DNA from: DAOTTX01 sp034437515
Lineage (GTDB): Bacteria; Chloroflexota; Anaerolineae; Aggregatilineales; Phototrophicaceae
Assembly (NCBI GenBank): GCA_034437515.1
Contig: DAOTTX010000140.1
Span: 10,221-74,220, forward strand
DNA length: 64,000 nt
Direction of reading: 5' to 3'
A program made the position numbers and the translations under genes. The notes under the pieces were generated by a model. That model was not told the origin of the DNA. It searched no databases and was given only the letters and a program-made list of their open reading frames with translations. Positions 24,617 to 34,100 of this stretch are shown here, one piece after another. The stretch's first letter is position 1; each line of letters starts with the position of its first letter.

Positions 24617-25585
24617 TCACGATTCCTCATCTAATCGCGCTTGCCAGCGGGCGTAGAGCTTTTTGTAGGTCGCCTCGCTGATCTCCCCTTCCGCCAGTCG
24701 CGCATCCAGTTGGTCGAGCATAGCTCGGATCTGCGCAGGGGTGAAGTCGTCATCATCATCGTCGGGATGGGGTGTTGGTTTGGGGCGTAGCGAAGGCCAG
24801 GCCGGGGGCGCGTTGGTACGGATCACGTCGATAGCGTTCTTCGGTGGTACGATCTTCGGGCCGTCACGCCGGGGCAGGCCGGGGTTAGCCTCCGATGTTC
24901 TGGGCGTAAACCCGCCGGGGAACTGTTCCAGCGCGGCCCGTGCCCGGCTGCGCACCCATTTACTCTGGTCGTGATAGTAGCACTCGGTCAGTGGTTGCCG
25001 GGTGTCTTCGATTTGTAGTGCGCCGAGGATGTCCGCTGCGGCCCCCCGTACCGTGCTGTTGTTGTGCTTCAGCGCGATGAGCAATTCATCGACGGCCCGC
25101 ACCCCTATCTGGATTAACGCGGCCTGCGCCGCTTTGCGCACGCTGTCTTCGGTATCTGCCAGCAGATGCACCAGCGGCACCACATCGACGTCGTGCGCCT
25201 GCGTGAGACTGGCGAGCGCCTCTGCCGCGATGATGCGCACACTGGCGTTATCGTCTTCTAACGCGGCGAACAATGCCTGGATGCTACGTGGGTCACCCAG
25301 GCGACCGAGCGCGGCGATGATATTCACCTGCACCGATGTAGGGCTTTCGTGCAGCGCGTCGACCAGATACGGCAGTGCTGCCGGATCATTGATGTCGCCC
25401 AGGGCTTCAGCGGCGGCCTGTTTCACCCGATACGCCAGTGGATCACCGGTGTTTTCCGTCAGGATTCGTCCTAATTTCGGTATCGCACGCGGGTTTTTCA
25501 GTTTGCCAAGTTCACGGATCGTCGCTTCGCGCTGCTTAGGTTCATCGAGCGCGATGAGGAGCACCTCTAACCGATCTTCGCTCAT
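24617..25585 (-). CDS. HEAT-repeat protein with a C-terminal SHOCT-like motif
   Basis: A 322-residue cytoplasmic protein. Residues 5-220 are five to six HEAT-like repeats (for example AYRVKQAAAEALGDINDPAA, VQVNIIAALGRLGDPRS). A Pro-rich linker with a run of Asp follows. The last 35 residues (RAMLDQLDARLAEGEISEAT onward) look like a SHOCT helix pair. Such HEAT proteins bind partner proteins or act as lyases for bilins; no bilin gene is visible. The role is unknown. Confidence 0.85.
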   Translation of the reverse strand: MSEDRLEVLLIALDEPKQREATIRELGKLKNPRAIPKLGRILTENTGDPLAYRVKQAAAEALGDINDPAALPYLVDALHESPTSVQVNIIAALGRLGDPRSIQALFAALEDDNASVRIIAAEALASLTQAHDVDVVPLVHLLADTEDSVRKAAQAALIQIGVRAVDELLIALKHNNSTVRGAAADILGALQIEDTRQPLTECYYHDQSKWVRSRARAALEQFPGGFTPRTSEANPGLPRRDGPKIVPPKNAIDVIRTNAPPAWPSLRPKPTPHPDDDDDDFTPAQIRAMLDQLDARLAEGEISEATYKKLYARWQARLDEES

Positions 25586-25627
25586 TTGCCGTTTTGACCT
25601 CCATTTTTGAAGGCATTATAGCGAATT

Positions 25628-25999
25628 TTACCGGTCGTGTGGGGGTGACTCGGTCAGGCCACGCGCAGCGGCGACTTCTATCGCTCGCGCTTTACGTAGG
25701 ATGCCGCGCCGGTAAGTTCGGAGTAATTCGTCCAGACGTGCGCTTTCCGCAGACGTAAGCTGCTGTGTTCGATGGCTGTAGAGTAGTTTGCGTAGTTCTT
25801 GTTTTGCCAGAATATTCATCTCAAACTCTACGAGATGTAATACCTCTTCATCCGTCAGAGCTTCGACTGGAAGGTCGTCCACATAGCGGTCAAGCCATTC
25901 AGCCAGAATGTCCGCCACATCGCGTTGTGAGCGATCGGCAATCTCCAGAGCACGCTGAAGGATGTTGTCAGTTAAATAGAGCGTTACCCTTTTACTCAT
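25628..25999 (-). CDS. Small protein with possible ribbon-helix-helix N-terminus
   Basis: A 123-residue product starting MSKRVTLYLTDNILQRALEI. The beta-strand plus two-helix pattern of the first 40 residues resembles RHH-type DNA-binding antitoxins. The remainder is helical and highly charged (ELRKLLYSHRTQQL, LDELLRTYRRGILRKAR). No toxin gene is adjacent downstream, so either it works alone or the assignment is wrong. Confidence 0.6.
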   Translation of the reverse strand: MSKRVTLYLTDNILQRALEIADRSQRDVADILAEWLDRYVDDLPVEALTDEEVLHLVEFEMNILAKQELRKLLYSHRTQQLTSAESARLDELLRTYRRGILRKARAIEVAAARGLTESPPHDR

Positions 26000-26127
26000 C
26001 CGTATCCCACTTGATTACGATAATGCTGTTCAAGGTTGACTACGCTCATTGTAATCGGAGATTGCCGATCGTTAACGTAAGATTATGAGCTATAGGACGA
26101 ATTTACCCCATATCACTTCCAACTTTA

Positions 26128-26910
26128 TTATCGTCCCTTAAAGACAGCCTTACGCCTTTCGACGAACGACTGCACACCTTCTTTGACGTCTTCACTTTTG
26201 AGCAGCGGTTGTAAATCGGTCATCAGGCTGGCAAGCGCGACCTTTTCGCCGTCCTGCCTGGAGACTCGTGAGGAGTTCAGCGACGCATACACCCCTAACG
26301 GTGCTTGCTCCGCGATGCGTTCGGCGATGGCAAGGGCACGGTCGAACTGTTCGCCCGGTTCGGTGATCTCCTGCACCAGCCCCATACGATAAGCCTCATC
26401 ACCGCTGAACTCATCGCCGGTGAGTAGGTAGCGTTGCGCGTTGCCCCAGCCGATCTCACGCGGCAGGCGTACCGTCGCCCCGCCGACCGGATAGATGCCG
26501 CGCTTGACTTCGATCTGTGCGAAGCGGGTGTTCTTCGCCGCGATGCGGATGTCGCAAGCCAGCAACAACTCGATGCCGATGGTCAAACACCACCCATGCA
26601 CCGCGACGACGACCGGCTTGGTGATCGTCGGCCCTTCTAACCTCAGTGGGTCATAACCGCCCTCCGGCAACTGTGCGAATTTCGCATCACCGAATGTCTC
26701 GGTCCAGTCGGTCAGTTCGAGGCCGCCGGTGAAATGCTCACCATGCCCGAACAAAACCGCACAACGGATGTCATCGTCATCTTGCAGTTCACCGTAAGCG
26801 GCGGCGAGGTCGCGGTACATCTTGCGATCAAAGGCATTCATCTTCTGTGGGCGCTCTAAACCGATGCGTAATACATGCCCTTGCTTCTCTACACTGACGG
26901 TGCCTTCCAT
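26128..26910 (-). CDS. Enoyl-CoA hydratase/isomerase (crotonase family)
   Basis: A 260-residue crotonase. The pair of catalytic acids of true hydratases is present and correctly spaced: Glu114 in TIGIELLLACD and Glu134 in AQIEVKRGIYPVGG (20 apart, as Glu144/Glu164 of the rat enzyme). The oxyanion-hole blocks HGEHFTGGL and VHGWCLTIG and the LTGDEF..DEAYRMGLV block also fit. The substrate chain length is unknown. The start has a strong AAAGGAG. It stands alone with no other beta-oxidation gene near it. Confidence 0.92.
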   Translation of the reverse strand: MEGTVSVEKQGHVLRIGLERPQKMNAFDRKMYRDLAAAYGELQDDDDIRCAVLFGHGEHFTGGLELTDWTETFGDAKFAQLPEGGYDPLRLEGPTITKPVVVAVHGWCLTIGIELLLACDIRIAAKNTRFAQIEVKRGIYPVGGATVRLPREIGWGNAQRYLLTGDEFSGDEAYRMGLVQEITEPGEQFDRALAIAERIAEQAPLGVYASLNSSRVSRQDGEKVALASLMTDLQPLLKSEDVKEGVQSFVERRKAVFKGR

Positions 26911-27230
26911 GACTTTTTCTCCTTTTGTAGATACGGCGTTGATGTGCCACTAGATTAACATCCACGTTGCATTTCAACCAATTTCGAGCCAGGGCAATGA
27001 GGGCAATCGTGTCAAATTTCCCGGTTCTGCTGGAACGGGTGGAAAACTGCAATTGATCGCGTAAACGATGGCTGCGTGAGTCCCGGAGTAGCCTCAACCA
27101 TCATGAATCCAGAATAATGCGATCATAGATACAAAAAGGACACTCATTGTGAGTGCCCTCATGTTTATGCAGTGTTTATTTACCACTTGTGTAAGCTGAT
27201 GTAAGTCGCTTACTTAGCTTTGCATTTGCT
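26911..27230. other. Intergenic region with one terminator
   Basis: A 320-bp gap between the crotonase start and the 3' end of the beta-helix gene. It contains the terminator at 27133-27158. I see no gene in the remainder; short open frames there lack ribosome sites. Confidence 0.6.
27133..27158 (-). terminator. Intrinsic terminator of the beta-helix surface-protein gene
   Basis: On the minus strand GGgCACTC... reads as a stem GGCACTC-class pair (one A/C mismatch) closing an ACAAT loop, followed by TTTTTG. It lies about 75 bp after the stop codon at 27231. Confidence 0.8.
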
Positions 27231-29810
27231 TTACCGAATACCGAATGTCCCGGCTTCAGCCCAGCCCTCGGTGCCGCGTTCGCTCATGCCACCCGGCCCC
27301 CAGGTGCGGACGTACCACACGTAGTCGCCAGCGTCCATCGCATCGGGCATGATAAAGTTGCAATCGGAGCCGTCCGAGCAGTCCATGTCAATCGACGAAA
27401 CCCAGCCGTAGTAGTGTGTCTGGTGGTCGCCCTGCGTGCCGACCCAGATGTTGTACCATGTAGCGTTTTCCGCTGCGCCGAACTCAAAGCGCGGGTTGGC
27501 GGTTTCTGTCTCACGGACACCACGCGGGCTAATCAAACCGGGGACGCCGAGTTGTACGGTGAAGGCTGCTTCGCTGCTCCATGCGTCCTGGTTGTTGTCG
27601 TTGAAGCCACCGCCGCCCCAGGCTTGCATGTACATGACGTAGTCACCATTTTGCGGGAAGAAAGCCTTCAGGGTGGTGGTGCAGGTGCTGCCGTTGCACA
27701 TTTCCGGTGTTTTCTCGAACCAGTAGGACGCGACGGTTTCGTAATCACCCGCACTGCCCATCCAGAACTGATACCACTTGGCATTGGTGTCGTTGTTCCA
27801 GGTGATGACCGGCACGCCGTTACTGGTATTGACGCTGATGATCTGCGGGACGACCGGCACCGGGACACTCACGGAGAAGTACGCCGGGTTGCTCCATAGG
27901 TTTCCATTACCGCCGTTGAAGCCGGTTGCACCCCAGGATTGCAGGTAGACCACGTAGTCGCCATTGCGTGCGGTGTTATTGACTGTCAGGCGGCAGACAT
28001 CACCGGAGCAGATCTGTGAATTGCGCTCGAACCAGGTGTTATGAAAGGTTTCATAATCGCCGTCAGTGCCGATCCAAATCTGATACCACAGGGAATTCAC
28101 ATCGTTGTTCCAGGTGATGACTGGCTTGCCGTCGTCGTTGACAGTGGCCTGCACGTTGGCGGGAACCTGTGCTGCTGCCCGGTTCAGGCGGCGGTTGAGT
28201 TGATCCAGATAGAGCGACTGCGGTTCCAGCAGGTGATTTTGACCGATGGCCTCGGTGTAGTCACGGGTGCTGTCGCTGTCTTCCAGCCGCAGTTCACAGG
28301 CTGAGTCCAACCCGATGATGTACCCCCAGCCGAACTGGTCAGAACGGATGCCACAGAAGCCGCCGCCGTGCTTGATGTTCCAGAACACGTTCTGGGTCGC
28401 GGTGAAGCCAGCATTGTTGCTGTAGGTAGTACGGTTGAAGGATTCGATCTTGTCGTTATGCAGTGTCAAACCGTCGATCAGGTTGGCGTGCGTCAGGTTG
28501 CGGTGGAAGTCGGTATGATCGTACCCGTTGTGGCTGCCGTAGGTGGTGCTGTTGAGCAGCACGTTACCCGTTGTGTGCATTTCCTGGAAGTTGAAGTTGT
28601 GACGACCGTTGCCGGTGGTGACATTCTTCATCAGGCTATCGCCACCATCGACGCGCATCAGGTAGCCGTTACCGTTGACGCCGACATGCTGTGGATTGAA
28701 GAAACTGGAATTTTCCACCTGGATCGAACGGGCATGGTAGATCCACACGGCGGTCGAAAGGATGTGTGTGTCTTTGGTGTTGCTCGGCGGTTTGTAGCTG
28801 TGGACATTGCTCACCCAGCCGTCGGCAATGTAGTTGAACATGATCGCGGAGGACTGGTGCATATCCCGCGCCCCTTCGGAGGAAGTGTAGGACTGCGGGT
28901 GGTTTTTCATGCCGATGGACAGGTTCTCGATGCCGGAATTAAAGATGAACGGGAACTGAAACTTGTGTACACGGGCGTTATCGCGGGTTTTCATATAGTA
29001 GCGGGTCGGGATGTCGATGGTCAGCGTGTTCGCGCCGTAGTCCACATCAATGACGCGCCGGACGTACATCGTGCCGAAGGCTTCCGTCCACAGGCCCTGC
29101 ATTTTGTGTTCGGCTTTGAACTCGCCGGTCAGGTCGGTACGCACCAACACCCAGTCGTTCACATTGAACTTCGAGGCATTCTGCACAGGTAGGATGTTGG
29201 TCGGCCCGGAAAGGTCACGGCTGATGCGGGTGACGTCGATTTCCGGTTCGTTGCGCCAGAAGCGGAGTTCCGGGCGTGGGCTAAACTGCACGATGTATTT
29301 CTCACGCATGTCGTAGGTATCATTGTAAATGAAGGTCTGGTCTGGCCCGGCACCGCGCAGCATGACGTTACTATAAGGAACGGAAAGTGCGCTGTGCTGG
29401 TGGAAGGAGTCGCCGTAGTCAAAATTACCCGGCAACGGACGGACTTTGTACGTCCCCGGTGGCAGGTAAACCACACCGCCGCCGTTCTGCCCGACAAAGT
29501 CAATGGCAGATTGAATGGCGCGGCTGGTTTCAACGCTGCCGGTCGGGTCTGCATTATAGGGGGCCTGCGTCACGTTGACGTACAGGCTACCGGGGTTATC
29601 CGGGATGGGTTGCTCACCCCGCATGTAACCGGCATAAGAGTAATCCTGTAAGTAGCGTCCCTGATTATCAGTATAACCTGGTTGCCAGTTAATCGGGTAC
29701 AGGTCACTGCGAATGGTTGATTGGGCGGCGGCTTCGTCTTGAGTGCCAAAGCCGACCATGACGATGATTGATGATATGAAGACGATAATTAGGTAGTTGA
29801 TGCTCTTCAT
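27231..29810 (-). CDS. Secreted right-handed beta-helix protein with three C-terminal W/C modules
   Basis: An 859-residue secreted protein. The signal peptide lies at about 1-30 (MKSINYLIIVFISS, cleavage near EAAAQ). Residues 65-500 form a pectate-lyase-3/GH28-like beta-helix, opening with PYNADPTGSVETSRAIQSAI and GGGVVYLPPGTYKV, typical of polysaccharide lyases and glycosidases. The catalytic residues could not be assigned. Residues 550-859 are three tandem modules of about 100 residues, each with a WYxxWxG core, a Cys pair and a GDYVxYxxxWG end. The ATG at 29810 has AGGAG; the frame reaches 29888 without one. It is divergent from the giant-protein operon. It probably acts on or binds extracellular polysaccharide. 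Confidence 0.88.
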   Translation of the reverse strand: MKSINYLIIVFISSIIVMVGFGTQDEAAAQSTIRSDLYPINWQPGYTDNQGRYLQDYSYAGYMRGEQPIPDNPGSLYVNVTQAPYNADPTGSVETSRAIQSAIDFVGQNGGGVVYLPPGTYKVRPLPGNFDYGDSFHQHSALSVPYSNVMLRGAGPDQTFIYNDTYDMREKYIVQFSPRPELRFWRNEPEIDVTRISRDLSGPTNILPVQNASKFNVNDWVLVRTDLTGEFKAEHKMQGLWTEAFGTMYVRRVIDVDYGANTLTIDIPTRYYMKTRDNARVHKFQFPFIFNSGIENLSIGMKNHPQSYTSSEGARDMHQSSAIMFNYIADGWVSNVHSYKPPSNTKDTHILSTAVWIYHARSIQVENSSFFNPQHVGVNGNGYLMRVDGGDSLMKNVTTGNGRHNFNFQEMHTTGNVLLNSTTYGSHNGYDHTDFHRNLTHANLIDGLTLHNDKIESFNRTTYSNNAGFTATQNVFWNIKHGGGFCGIRSDQFGWGYIIGLDSACELRLEDSDSTRDYTEAIGQNHLLEPQSLYLDQLNRRLNRAAAQVPANVQATVNDDGKPVITWNNDVNSLWYQIWIGTDGDYETFHNTWFERNSQICSGDVCRLTVNNTARNGDYVVYLQSWGATGFNGGNGNLWSNPAYFSVSVPVPVVPQIISVNTSNGVPVITWNNDTNAKWYQFWMGSAGDYETVASYWFEKTPEMCNGSTCTTTLKAFFPQNGDYVMYMQAWGGGGFNDNNQDAWSSEAAFTVQLGVPGLISPRGVRETETANPRFEFGAAENATWYNIWVGTQGDHQTHYYGWVSSIDMDCSDGSDCNFIMPDAMDAGDYVWYVRTWGPGGMSERGTEGWAEAGTFGIR
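27234..28165 (-). repeat. Three tandem W/C modules at the C-terminus of the beta-helix protein
   Basis: Three protein repeats of about 100 residues. The shared marks are PVITWNND, WYQIWIG / WYQFWMG / WYNIWVG, a Trp-centred strand (TWFE, YWFE, GWVS), paired Cys (CSGDVC, CNGSTC, CSDGSDC), and GDYVVYLQSWG / GDYVMYMQAWG / GDYVWYVRTWG. The same modules occur at 48240-49215 and 59387-60300. Confidence 0.9.
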
Positions 29811-30546
29811 GTTAGTTGCTCCTGCTCTTGTATGATGAGACAGATAAATCCCTGCATCTATGAAAATCGTAAAGCCGTTTGGTACCATGACCTATAGGAC
29901 TTTTGGGTCATACAATTAATTTTTCTCGATTTTTCCGTAATAAATTAACTTTTTTAAGGGGGGTTTGTTTAAAGCGCGTTAGGATCTGCTAAAAATTAAA
30001 GATAGTTGTCTGAAGAACGTAAAGTTTAATTTTTCTAATATGGTTCGTCTTTAAACGTGAGATAAAATTGTGGTTACATCAAGTCAAACAACACTCAACT
30101 TATCATAAACGATCCACCTACATCGTCAAGTAACAAGTTCGTTATGTAAAATTAATCCTGTTAAGTTCCGGTTTATATTACAATTAAAAGAGGTATGTAT
30201 TTGGGCAGAAAGCCTAAAAATTTACCTTCTTCATAAGAAGTTTACGTTCTTCGGAGAAAGAATTCCTAATTTTTTCCTAATTTCGTAAATAAACCGGTCC
30301 TGAGCTTCTACACGTCTTGACAGCTTTTCCAGTAAAAAGATATAGTGACTTTAGTGTTGCTAAATGCCACTGATAGCCACCTTATGACGTTATAAAAAAC
30401 TAACAAACGTTAAAAGGGAATTGAGCCAAAAATGTTAGGCCAAAGGCGACCAGCGACAGATCGCAACCCAACGTAGATGCGAAACATTAACGACCTTACA
30501 GTACCATCCGAGGTAATGGCGGGTCTGAGCCAGGAGTAGAGAATTT
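29811..30546. other. AT-rich divergent promoter region of the surface locus
   Basis: 735 bp without a gene between the beta-helix gene (minus) and the lipoprotein gene (plus). It is clearly AT-richer than the flanking genes. It holds a good plus-strand promoter at 30317-30346 and small hairpins such as CTTCTT-cat-AAGAAG near 30227. The long leader from about 30350 to 30546 has short stems (GCC-aaa-GGC, GCGA-caga-TCGC) but does not match a riboswitch class I know. Confidence 0.6.
30317..30346 (+). promoter_or_regulatory. Sigma-70-like promoter of the lipoprotein/giant-protein operon
   Basis: TTGACA (30317-30322), an 18-bp spacer and TATAGT (30341-30346). Transcription from here would give a 5' leader of about 195 bases before the GTG at 30547, long enough for RNA-level control. 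Confidence 0.65.
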
Positions 30547-31134
30547 GTGAGAAAACCATTTTTAATCGTCGTTATCATGATGTGCCTGCTGGCGGCTCTG
30601 GCTGCTTGTAGTGCGGATGACAGTGACGGTGATACCGTACAGGCCACGCCTGATGCCGGCGCTCAACCAGGCGTAACGGAAGAAGCAACGCCCGAAGTAA
30701 CTGCGGAAGCCGTCGTCACCGAAGAGGTCGCAGAGCGTACCATCCCGAATGTAAGCCGGGATAGAAATTACGTGTTTAACGTCATTGACGTTTTCGACGA
30801 CTTCAGCGTGGATGATCTGTCCCCTGCTGGCGACGGGCAAAAATGGATGCTGGCGCGTCTTTCATTAACGAACAACGACGCCCCGGCTTTCGAAGTCGCA
30901 CGTGAAGCTGTCTTCGCGCTAGACGAAGAAGGCAACCGCTACACACCTGCCGCCCCTGATGAAGAAGCGGCACAACCATCTATTTTCAATCAAGAGATCG
31001 CAACGCAAGAAACCCTGGTTGGGTTTGCGCTGTTCCAGATACCACAAGGAAGCACACTCGAGTCCATCTCGTGGTGCCTTTCTGCCGAATGTAATGAACC
31101 ATTGACCGCGCGTGTAGTGATTACTGCGGGCTAA
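30547..31134 (+). CDS. Lipoprotein with a DUF4352-like domain
   Basis: A 195-residue lipoprotein. The signal peptide ends in the lipobox LAAC (Cys21), followed by an acidic, T/P-rich spacer (EEATPEVTAEAV). The domain from about residue 70 (DRNYVFNVIDVFDDF, then KWMLARLSLTNND) has the immunoglobulin-like pattern of DUF4352 proteins, which are extracytoplasmic with unknown ligands. Two Cys (SWCLSAEC) near the end may pair. The start is GTG with GGAG 11 bp upstream. The giant-protein gene begins about 40 bp after the stop codon, so the two are probably co-transcribed. Confidence 0.75.
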   Translation: MRKPFLIVVIMMCLLAALAACSADDSDGDTVQATPDAGAQPGVTEEATPEVTAEAVVTEEVAERTIPNVSRDRNYVFNVIDVFDDFSVDDLSPAGDGQKWMLARLSLTNNDAPAFEVAREAVFALDEEGNRYTPAAPDEEAAQPSIFNQEIATQETLVGFALFQIPQGSTLESISWCLSAECNEPLTARVVITAG

Positions 31135-31174
31135 TGCTCTGTATATGTGTCGAGATGAGGGGATATTGAACTCA

Positions 31175-34100
31175 ATGGATAATTTAATGAAGCTAACTCT
31201 TTTCCGAAAAACACCACAGTTCATTTTGACTGGGGTTTTTGTCGTTTTGCTGGCTTTGCTTGGGATGCAGGTCAGCATCGCGCAAGACGATCCGTTACCG
31301 TCCATCAACTTTGGGACGAGTAACCTCGAAAATGCCCCGATCAACCAACCGACCTCGTTGGAGTTCGGGCCGGATAATCGGCTGTACGTGCTCCAGAAGA
31401 ATGGGACGATCAAGGCCTTCACTGTTGTGCGTAACGACGCCAACGACTACACAGTGACGGATACCGAGACGATCACCCTGGTGCGCGACATCCCCAACCA
31501 CAATGATGACGGCACGCCGCAAGCCGGCGTGACGGGTCGTCAGGCGACGGGCATGACCGTTATTGATGACGGTGCCGGGAACCCGATTCTCTACGTGTCA
31601 TCGTCTGACCCCCGGCGTGGTATTGGCAACAACACCGCCGGTCAGGTGATCGACACCAACTCCGGCACTATCTCCCGGTTGACCTGGAACGGTTCCAACT
31701 GGGTCAAGGTTGACCTGGTGCGCGGCCTGCCCCGTTCGGCGGAGTACCATGCGACCAACGGCCTGCAATACGACGCGGCCCGCAACGTGCTTTATGTGAC
31801 CTCCGGTGGGCACACCAACATGGGCGCACCCGGCAGGAGCCTGTCTTACGTGCCGGAATACGCCCTGGCGGCGGCGATCCTCGAAGTGGACTTGAACATC
31901 ATCGACGTGCTGCCCCTGCAAGGGACATCTACGGCACATCCTTATATTTATGACATCCCGACGCTGGATGACGACAGCCGCCCCAACGTGGCTACCGGTG
32001 TGGATCAGAACGACCCCTTCGGCGGTAATCGCGGCAAGAATCAGGCGCGGATCGTCCCCGGCGGCCCGGTGCAAGTTTTCGCACCCGGCTATCGTAACCC
32101 CTACGACGTGACCTTTACCGAAGACGGTCAGCTTTATTCCATCGACAACGGCCCCAACGGGGGTTTTGGTGGTTTCATGCCCAAAGAGGCTGACATCATC
32201 GACCCGGCGACGGGCGACCCCTACGGCCTGGGTGTGTGTGACAACACCGCCTCCGAAGACGGCAGTTACTCCGGTTGGGATAACATGCACTATGTGATCG
32301 CTGGCGAGTACGCCGGTCACCCCAACCCGGTGCGCGGCAACCTGGCCAACACCTACAACGAAGCCGGCCCCGACAATGACCTGGGCGCGCAGTCCCCGGT
32401 AGCGGTGGCGAACCCGGTCGAGTGTGACTTCCGCTGGTCGGGCAATGGCGGCAACCCCCCGGAGGACGGTGCGATTGCACATTGGGGAACCTCCACTAAC
32501 GGCATGACCGAATACACCGCCTCGAACTTCGCCGGGCAGATGCAAGGGGACATCCTCGCGGCGAGTTACGGGCAGAAGATCGAGCGTGTGCGTCTGAGCG
32601 CAGACGGCACGACCGCCGAAGAAGTGCTGGTCTTCGCGCCATTAGGTAACACCCCGCTCAACGTGACCGCGCAGGGCGACGACGAAGCCTTCCCCGGTAC
32701 GGTGTGGGCGGTGTCTTTCCGCAATGGTGGCGGTGTGACCGTCTTTGAACCGGCGGATTACAGCGGTGTCGATACCGGCGTTTGCGACCAGACCTACAGC
32801 ACCGCCATTGACGCGGACAGCGACGGCTACAGCAACGCGGACGAGATCGACAACGGCACCAACGAATGTAACGGTGCGGATTTCCCGTCCGACAACGACG
32901 GTGACAACCTCTCCGACCTGAACGACCCGGACGACGACAACGACAGCCGCCCGGACCTGACCGACGCCTTCCAGGTTGACGCGACCAACGGCGATGACCT
33001 GCCGATCTTCATGGACTTTGACCCCGGTGGTAACTTCTGGGGTACCGGCCTGCTCAGCTCCGGCTTTACCGGGCTGATGACGAACGGCACGGTCAATTAC
33101 AAAGACATGTACGTGCCGGAAGAGATGACCGTCGGCGGCATCGCCAAGGTCTTCACCATCGACGACGTGCCCGCTGGTGATGCGACCAACAACGACCAGA
33201 CCTACGCCTTCCAGCGGGGTGTGAATGTCGATAGCAGCACCGGCCCCTTCACGGTCTATACCCGCATGATTCAGCCGTTCTTCAACGGCACCGCGCCGAC
33301 CGGCGATCAATCAATGGGCATTTACTTCGGTGACGGCTCGCAGTCCAACTACGTCAAGCTGGTGATGGCTGGCGGCGGCTTCCGTCTGATTATCGAGAAC
33401 AACAACGCGGTCGTACTCGACCAGCCCTACAGCATCGCCAATCCCTGGCAATCCAATTATGTAGACCTGCTGCTGTCGATTGACCCGGTCAACGCGACAG
33501 TCACCCCGCGCTACGCATTAGATGACGATGTTTACGTCACCCTGGGTACACCGGTCAACATTCCGGCAGGGCCGACGCTGACCCGCATCCAGAACAATGC
33601 TGATGCAGTGGCGACCGGCGTTATCGCCACCTCGCTGAACTCGACCACCTTTACCGCGCTATGGAAACAATTTAACGTCTCCGCAGACGCCCCCGGCGAG
33701 ATCGGCGCAGACCCGGCGAACCTGGTCTTTGACGCTATCCAGGGTGGTGACACGGCCCGCCAGACGATCACGCTGACCAACATGGGCATCGTCTCCACTG
33801 ACCCGACCGTCAATATTACGAGCCTCACGCTGGACGGCAGCGACGCTTACAGCATCGTCAACCCGCCAGCCGGCACCGTCTCGCTGGCCCCGCAGGACAC
33901 ATTCGAGGCCGAAATTGAGTTCGCCCCGTTGACCGGTGGGCCGAAAAACACACAGTTAATCGTCACCCATGACGGTGTCAACAGCCCGACGACGGTCAAT
34001 ATCTTCGGTGAGGCCGAAGCCCTGGGCACACCACTCTACCGGGTGAACACCGGTGGTACACTCGTCACCGCGACCGATGGCGGCCCCGACTGGGCGGAGG

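Noticed and set aside
25628..25999. Toxin-antitoxin pair
   Set aside because: The RHH-like protein could be an antitoxin, but no toxin gene is next to it on either side.
30420..30540. Possible cyclic-di-GMP riboswitch in the leader of the giant operon
   Set aside because: GGC/GCC stems and CCGAGGTAATGG look superficially similar, but the conserved GGACGCAAAGCC core of the class is missing.
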